Notes under the pieces: generated by a model
What the model was told of the DNA's origin: nothing
What the model saw: the letters and a program-made list of their open reading frames with translations, nothing else
Database searches by the model: none
Part shown: positions 37,469 through 40,772 of the stretch, in pieces
How the letters are laid out: every line of letters begins with the position of its first letter
Numbering within the stretch: position 1 is the first letter of the stretch
Position numbers and translations under genes: made by a program
Origin: an uncultured Aureimonas sp.
GTDB lineage: Bacteria; Pseudomonadota; Alphaproteobacteria; Rhizobiales; Rhizobiaceae
Length of the DNA stretch: 40,772 nt
NCBI RefSeq assembly: GCF_913775355.1
Contig: NZ_CAJYIU010000163.1
Span: 1-40,772, forward strand
Reading direction: 5' to 3'

Positions 37469-39005
37469 TCTCGGGACCAGCTTTCTCGCGAGCGTCGAGC
37501 GCGATCCGGGCGCGCTGGCGATCGTCGACGGCACGACGCGACTGACCTATGCCGAGTGGCTGCCTCGCATCGTCGCGCTGGCGAAGGGCCTCACGGACTT
37601 GGGTCTCCGGCCGGGCGACCGCGTCCTGACCCTCCTGCAGAACCGCTGGGAGAACGCCACCCTGCACTGGGCCTGCCAGTTCGCGGGGTTGGTCGTCACG
37701 CCGCTCAACTGGCGCGCGAAGAGCGACGAGATCGACTACGCGCTGGAGGATTCCGAGGCACGCATTCTCGTCTACGAACCCGTGTCCTTCGATGCCGTCA
37801 GCGCCAGCACGCGGGCACAGGAGGCGATCCGGCTGCCGGTCGAGGACGGGAACGGCGGCATGAGCCTGGCCGGACTGATGGCGGGCGACGGAGCGACCTT
37901 CGAACCCCGCGCGTCGGCGCAGAACTGGTCGCTGATGCTCTATACGTCGGGCACCACGTCGCGGCCGAAGGGGGTGCCGCGCCGCCACCACGCCGAGCGC
38001 GCCGGCGCGCTCGCCCATGTCGCGCAGAACCTCTACCGGCACGGCGAGCGCACCCTCGGCGTCATGCCGCTCTACCACACGATGGGCGTGCGCTCGCTGC
38101 TCGCCACCTCGCTGATCGGCGGCACCTTCGTCTGCCTCCCGCGCTTCGACGTGGAAGGGGCGCTGCGCGCCATCGAGGAGAACGGGATCACCAATCTCTA
38201 TCTGGTCCCCACTCTCTACCACGACATCGTCCACCATCCGTCCTTCTCGCCCGGCCGCGTGCGCAGCGTCACCAAGCTCGGCTTCGCCGGCGCCTCCATG
38301 ACCGACGGCCTCATGCGGCGCCTTGGCGAAAGCTTCCAGCCCGAACTCTTCGTCAACCACTACGGCTCGTCCGAGGTCTACACGTTCACGATCGATCAGA
38401 AGGCGCCGGAAAAGCCCGGTTCGGCGGGCCGCGCGGGCATCAACCAGATGGTCCGTGTGGTGAAGCTCGGCGAGCGTGACGCCTCCCGACGCGCAGCCCC
38501 GCGAGAGGAGGGCGAGATCGCCGTGCTCCTGAAGGGGGACGAGAGCTTCGAAGGCTACTGGAAGCGCCCCGAGGCCGACGCCAAGGCGATCCGCGACGGT
38601 TGGTACTTCACGGGTGACACCGGCTTCCTCGACGAGGACGGCGACCTCTTCGTAACCGGGCGCACCGACGACATGATCATCACCGGTGGCGAGAACGTCT
38701 CGCCAGTCGAGATTGAAAGCTGCCTGTCGCTCCACCCCTGCGTCGACGAGGTGGCGGTGGTCGGCCTTCCCGATGAGCGCTGGGGCAAGGTCGTCACCGC
38801 CTTCGTGAAGCGTTCGGGCATGGTCGACGAGGCCGAGCTCGACGAGCACTGCAAGCGCTCGGGCCTCGCCAACTTCCGGCGGCCCCGCGCCTACGTCTTC
38901 GTGAACGCCATCCCCAAGAGCCCGGTCGGCAAGCTGCTGCGTCGCCTTCTGGTGGCCGGGGAATACGAGCTCGAAACCCCGGCCGCGACGCGCGCCGCCT
39001 CCTGA
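37461..39005 (+). CDS. hmfD: AMP-dependent acyl-CoA synthetase; candidate 2-furoyl-CoA synthetase
   Basis: LMLYTSGTTSRPKGVPRRHH, NHYGSSEVYTF, YFTGDTGFLDEDGDLFVTGRTDDMIITGGENVSPVEIE, SPVGKLLRR. Confidence 0.72.
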   Translation: MLDLGTSFLASVERDPGALAIVDGTTRLTYAEWLPRIVALAKGLTDLGLRPGDRVLTLLQNRWENATLHWACQFAGLVVTPLNWRAKSDEIDYALEDSEARILVYEPVSFDAVSASTRAQEAIRLPVEDGNGGMSLAGLMAGDGATFEPRASAQNWSLMLYTSGTTSRPKGVPRRHHAERAGALAHVAQNLYRHGERTLGVMPLYHTMGVRSLLATSLIGGTFVCLPRFDVEGALRAIEENGITNLYLVPTLYHDIVHHPSFSPGRVRSVTKLGFAGASMTDGLMRRLGESFQPELFVNHYGSSEVYTFTIDQKAPEKPGSAGRAGINQMVRVVKLGERDASRRAAPREEGEIAVLLKGDESFEGYWKRPEADAKAIRDGWYFTGDTGFLDEDGDLFVTGRTDDMIITGGENVSPVEIESCLSLHPCVDEVAVVGLPDERWGKVVTAFVKRSGMVDEAELDEHCKRSGLANFRRPRAYVFVNAIPKSPVGKLLRRLLVAGEYELETPAATRAAS

Positions 39006-39029
39006 CAACTCACCAAAAGGATCATCCCC

Positions 39030-39836
39030 ATGAGCGAACCCTATCGCTTCGACCATCCCGAGCTCCGATCCCTCGACGGCTTCGCGGTCACGATCGACCC
39101 GGCCCACGAGCGGGCCGACATCGTGCTTGATCGTCCCCCTTACAACGTCGTATCGATGGCCGCGCGCGACCAGCTCCGTCTGGCATTCGAGGCGCTCGAC
39201 GCCGATCCGCGCGTGCGGGTAATCGTCCTGTCGGGCGCCGGCGAGCATTTCTCCTCGGGCGGCGACATCAAGGGCTTCCTTGAGGCGAGCCCCGAGCACG
39301 TCTCCAAGCTCGCCTGGAACGTGGCGGCGCCGGCGCGCTGCGAGAAGCCCGTGATCGCGATGAACCGCGGCTACTGCTTCGGCGTCGGCTTCGAGCTGTC
39401 GCTCGCCTGCGACTTTCGTGTGGCGTCCGAAACGACGCTCTACGCCCTGCCCGAGCAGAAACTCGGCCAGATTCCGGGCTCGGGCGGATCGGCGCGCCTC
39501 CAGAAGATCGTCGGCGTCACGCGCACCAAGGACATCGTGATGCGCTCCAAGCGCATATCGGGGTCCCAGGCGCTCGAATGGGGCATTGCCACCGAATGTC
39601 ACCCAGATGATGCGCTGGAGGCCGCCGTCGCGACGCTGGTCGAGGAATTGCGCACCTTCTCGCCGCTCGCCCAGCGCACCGCCAAGAAGCTCTTGAACGA
39701 CAGCGACGACGCGCTCCTGACCACCGCGATCGAGCTGGAAGGGCTGAACTACTCGCGTCTGCGGATGTCGGAGGACTTCCGGGAAGGCGTCGAGGCTTTC
39801 CACGCCAAGCGAAAGCCGACCTTCAAGGGGGTCTGA
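39030..39836 (+). CDS. hmfE: Enoyl-CoA hydratase/isomerase family; candidate 2-oxoglutaroyl-CoA hydrolase
   Basis: VIVLSGAGEHFSSGGDIKGFLE, MNRGYCFGVGFELSLACDFRVASE, PEQKLGQIPGSGGSARLQKIVG crotonase fold. Confidence 0.7.
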   Translation: MSEPYRFDHPELRSLDGFAVTIDPAHERADIVLDRPPYNVVSMAARDQLRLAFEALDADPRVRVIVLSGAGEHFSSGGDIKGFLEASPEHVSKLAWNVAAPARCEKPVIAMNRGYCFGVGFELSLACDFRVASETTLYALPEQKLGQIPGSGGSARLQKIVGVTRTKDIVMRSKRISGSQALEWGIATECHPDDALEAAVATLVEELRTFSPLAQRTAKKLLNDSDDALLTTAIELEGLNYSRLRMSEDFREGVEAFHAKRKPTFKGV

Positions 39837-39895
39837 CACACCCCGGTCATCCGGGCTTTCGACCGGCGCATCATCATCGAAAACAATGGCTTGGC

Positions 39896-39914
39896 CCCCG
39901 GCGTCCCGCCGGGG
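39896..39914. repeat. Hairpin between the hydratase and transporter genes
   Basis: CCCCGGCG-TCC-CGCCGGGG, perfect 8-bp arms with a 3-nt loop. Confidence 0.5.
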
Positions 39915-39982
39915 TCGGGAGAGACATGCCCAAGCCACCGACGCCGGCACGCAAGACCGGCCCTTAAGCGGAGGAAACCATC

Positions 39983-40772
39983 ATGACAGCGCTTGAACAG
40001 GCGGACCCATCCGCCATCCCGCCCCCCACGCGCCGGCAGACCGTCACGGCCGCCGCCGCGTCCCTGTTCGGATGGGGGCTCGACCTCTTCGACCTCTTCA
40101 TCCTGCTCTACGTGGCCCCGGTGGTCGGGCGTTTGTTCTTCCCGTCCGAGCAGCCGATGCTGTCGCTGGCGGGCGCCTACGCGTCTTTCGCCGTCACGCT
40201 TCTTGTGCGCCCGCTCGGCTCGGCGATCTTCGGCTCCTATGCCGATCGCTTCGGCCGTAAGCGGGCCTTGATGGTGGCAGTCACGGGCGTCGGCCTCTCG
40301 ACGGCGATCTTCGGGCTGCTGCCGACGGTGGGACAGATCGGCTGGCTCGCCACGGCGCTGTTCCTGTTCTTCCGCCTCGTGCAAGGCATCTTCGTCGGCG
40401 GCGTCGTGGCGTCCTCGCACACGATCGGCACGGAAACCGTCCCTGAGCGCTGGCGCGGCTTCATGTCCGGGGCGATCGGCGGCGGCGGCTCGGCCATCGG
40501 CGGCCTCCTCGCCTCGCTAGTCTTCTTCGTGGTCTCGCTCCTCTTTCCCGGCGACGCCTTCGCCGAGACCGGCTGGCGAGTGATGTTCTTCTCCGGCCTC
40601 CTGACCTCGGTGATCGGCCTCTTCATCTTCCGCAATCTCGAGGAATCGCCGCTTTTCAAGCAGCTTCAGGCGAAGAAGGCGCTGAAGAGCGCGACCGCGC
40701 CGAAGGATGCCTCGCCGGTCAGAACCCTGTTCTCCCGTCCGCAGCTCAATGGCTTCCTTCTAACCCTGCTTC
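39983..40772 (+). CDS. MFS transporter, metabolite:H+ symporter (MHS) type, truncated by the window end
   Basis: MTALEQADPSAIPPPTRRQTVTAAAASLFGWGLDLFDLFILLYVAPVVGRLFFPSE...GSYADRFGRKRALMVAVTGVGLST; GAGGA RBS before the ATG at 39983. Not in the ORF track because there is no stop. Confidence 0.9.
   Translation, partial: MTALEQADPSAIPPPTRRQTVTAAAASLFGWGLDLFDLFILLYVAPVVGRLFFPSEQPMLSLAGAYASFAVTLLVRPLGSAIFGSYADRFGRKRALMVAVTGVGLSTAIFGLLPTVGQIGWLATALFLFFRLVQGIFVGGVVASSHTIGTETVPERWRGFMSGAIGGGGSAIGGLLASLVFFVVSLLFPGDAFAETGWRVMFFSGLLTSVIGLFIFRNLEESPLFKQLQAKKALKSATAPKDASPVRTLFSRPQLNGFLLTLL

Noticed and set aside
37434-39950. 838-aa minus-strand ORF antisense to the acyl-CoA ligase and hydratase genes
   Set aside because: Shadow ORF from high GC codon bias; spans two clear plus-strand genes and shows no domain motif.
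1-40772. CRISPR array, tRNA, rRNA or phage structural genes
   Set aside because: No regularly spaced repeats, tRNA-like cloverleaf or rRNA signature was seen on reading; no capsid or tail-like proteins in any frame.

Overview
This is a GC-rich, probably alphaproteobacterial (Rhizobiales-like) accessory and catabolic region. From left to right it holds: (1) a partial SDR gene running off the left edge, then a TetR gene divergent from a TriABC-like RND efflux operon (two lipoprotein adaptors plus one permease), followed by an NDH-2-type oxidoreductase and a small XRE-like HTH gene; (2) a second TetR gene, a small periplasmic protein and a beta-barrel outer-membrane protein; (3) a nested insertion-sequence graveyard at about 11.4-13.3 kb: an IS5-like C-terminal remnant, a frame-disrupted IS3/IS407-group element with both inverted repeats, and an IS66 left fragment; (4) a minus-strand sugar or polyol ABC/catabolic operon (sugar phosphate isomerase/epimerase, SBP, two permeases, Zn-dehydrogenase, ATPase), headed by a predicted regulator that fuses a winged-HTH to a cytoplasmic MalE-like solute-binding domain; (5) an IS481-family element with a premature stop; (6) a second minus-strand ABC operon (Zn-dehydrogenase, SBP, two permeases, two non-identical ATPases) divergent from an AcoR-like sigma-54 activator. 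The intergenic region there has a consensus -24/-12 promoter and two phased upstream palindromes; (7) an AraC regulator and a cluster whose gene content and order match 2-furoate (hmf) catabolism: Mo-hydroxylase large subunit with fused CoxG domain, FAD subunit, 2Fe-2S subunit, acyl-CoA ligase, enoyl-CoA hydratase family protein and an MHS transporter cut by the right edge. The most interesting points are the HTH-SBP fusion regulator, the complete sigma-54 control region, the complementary degeneracy of the paired ATPases, and the AraC-associated hmf-like cluster. All functional assignments come from reading the sequence; no database search was run.
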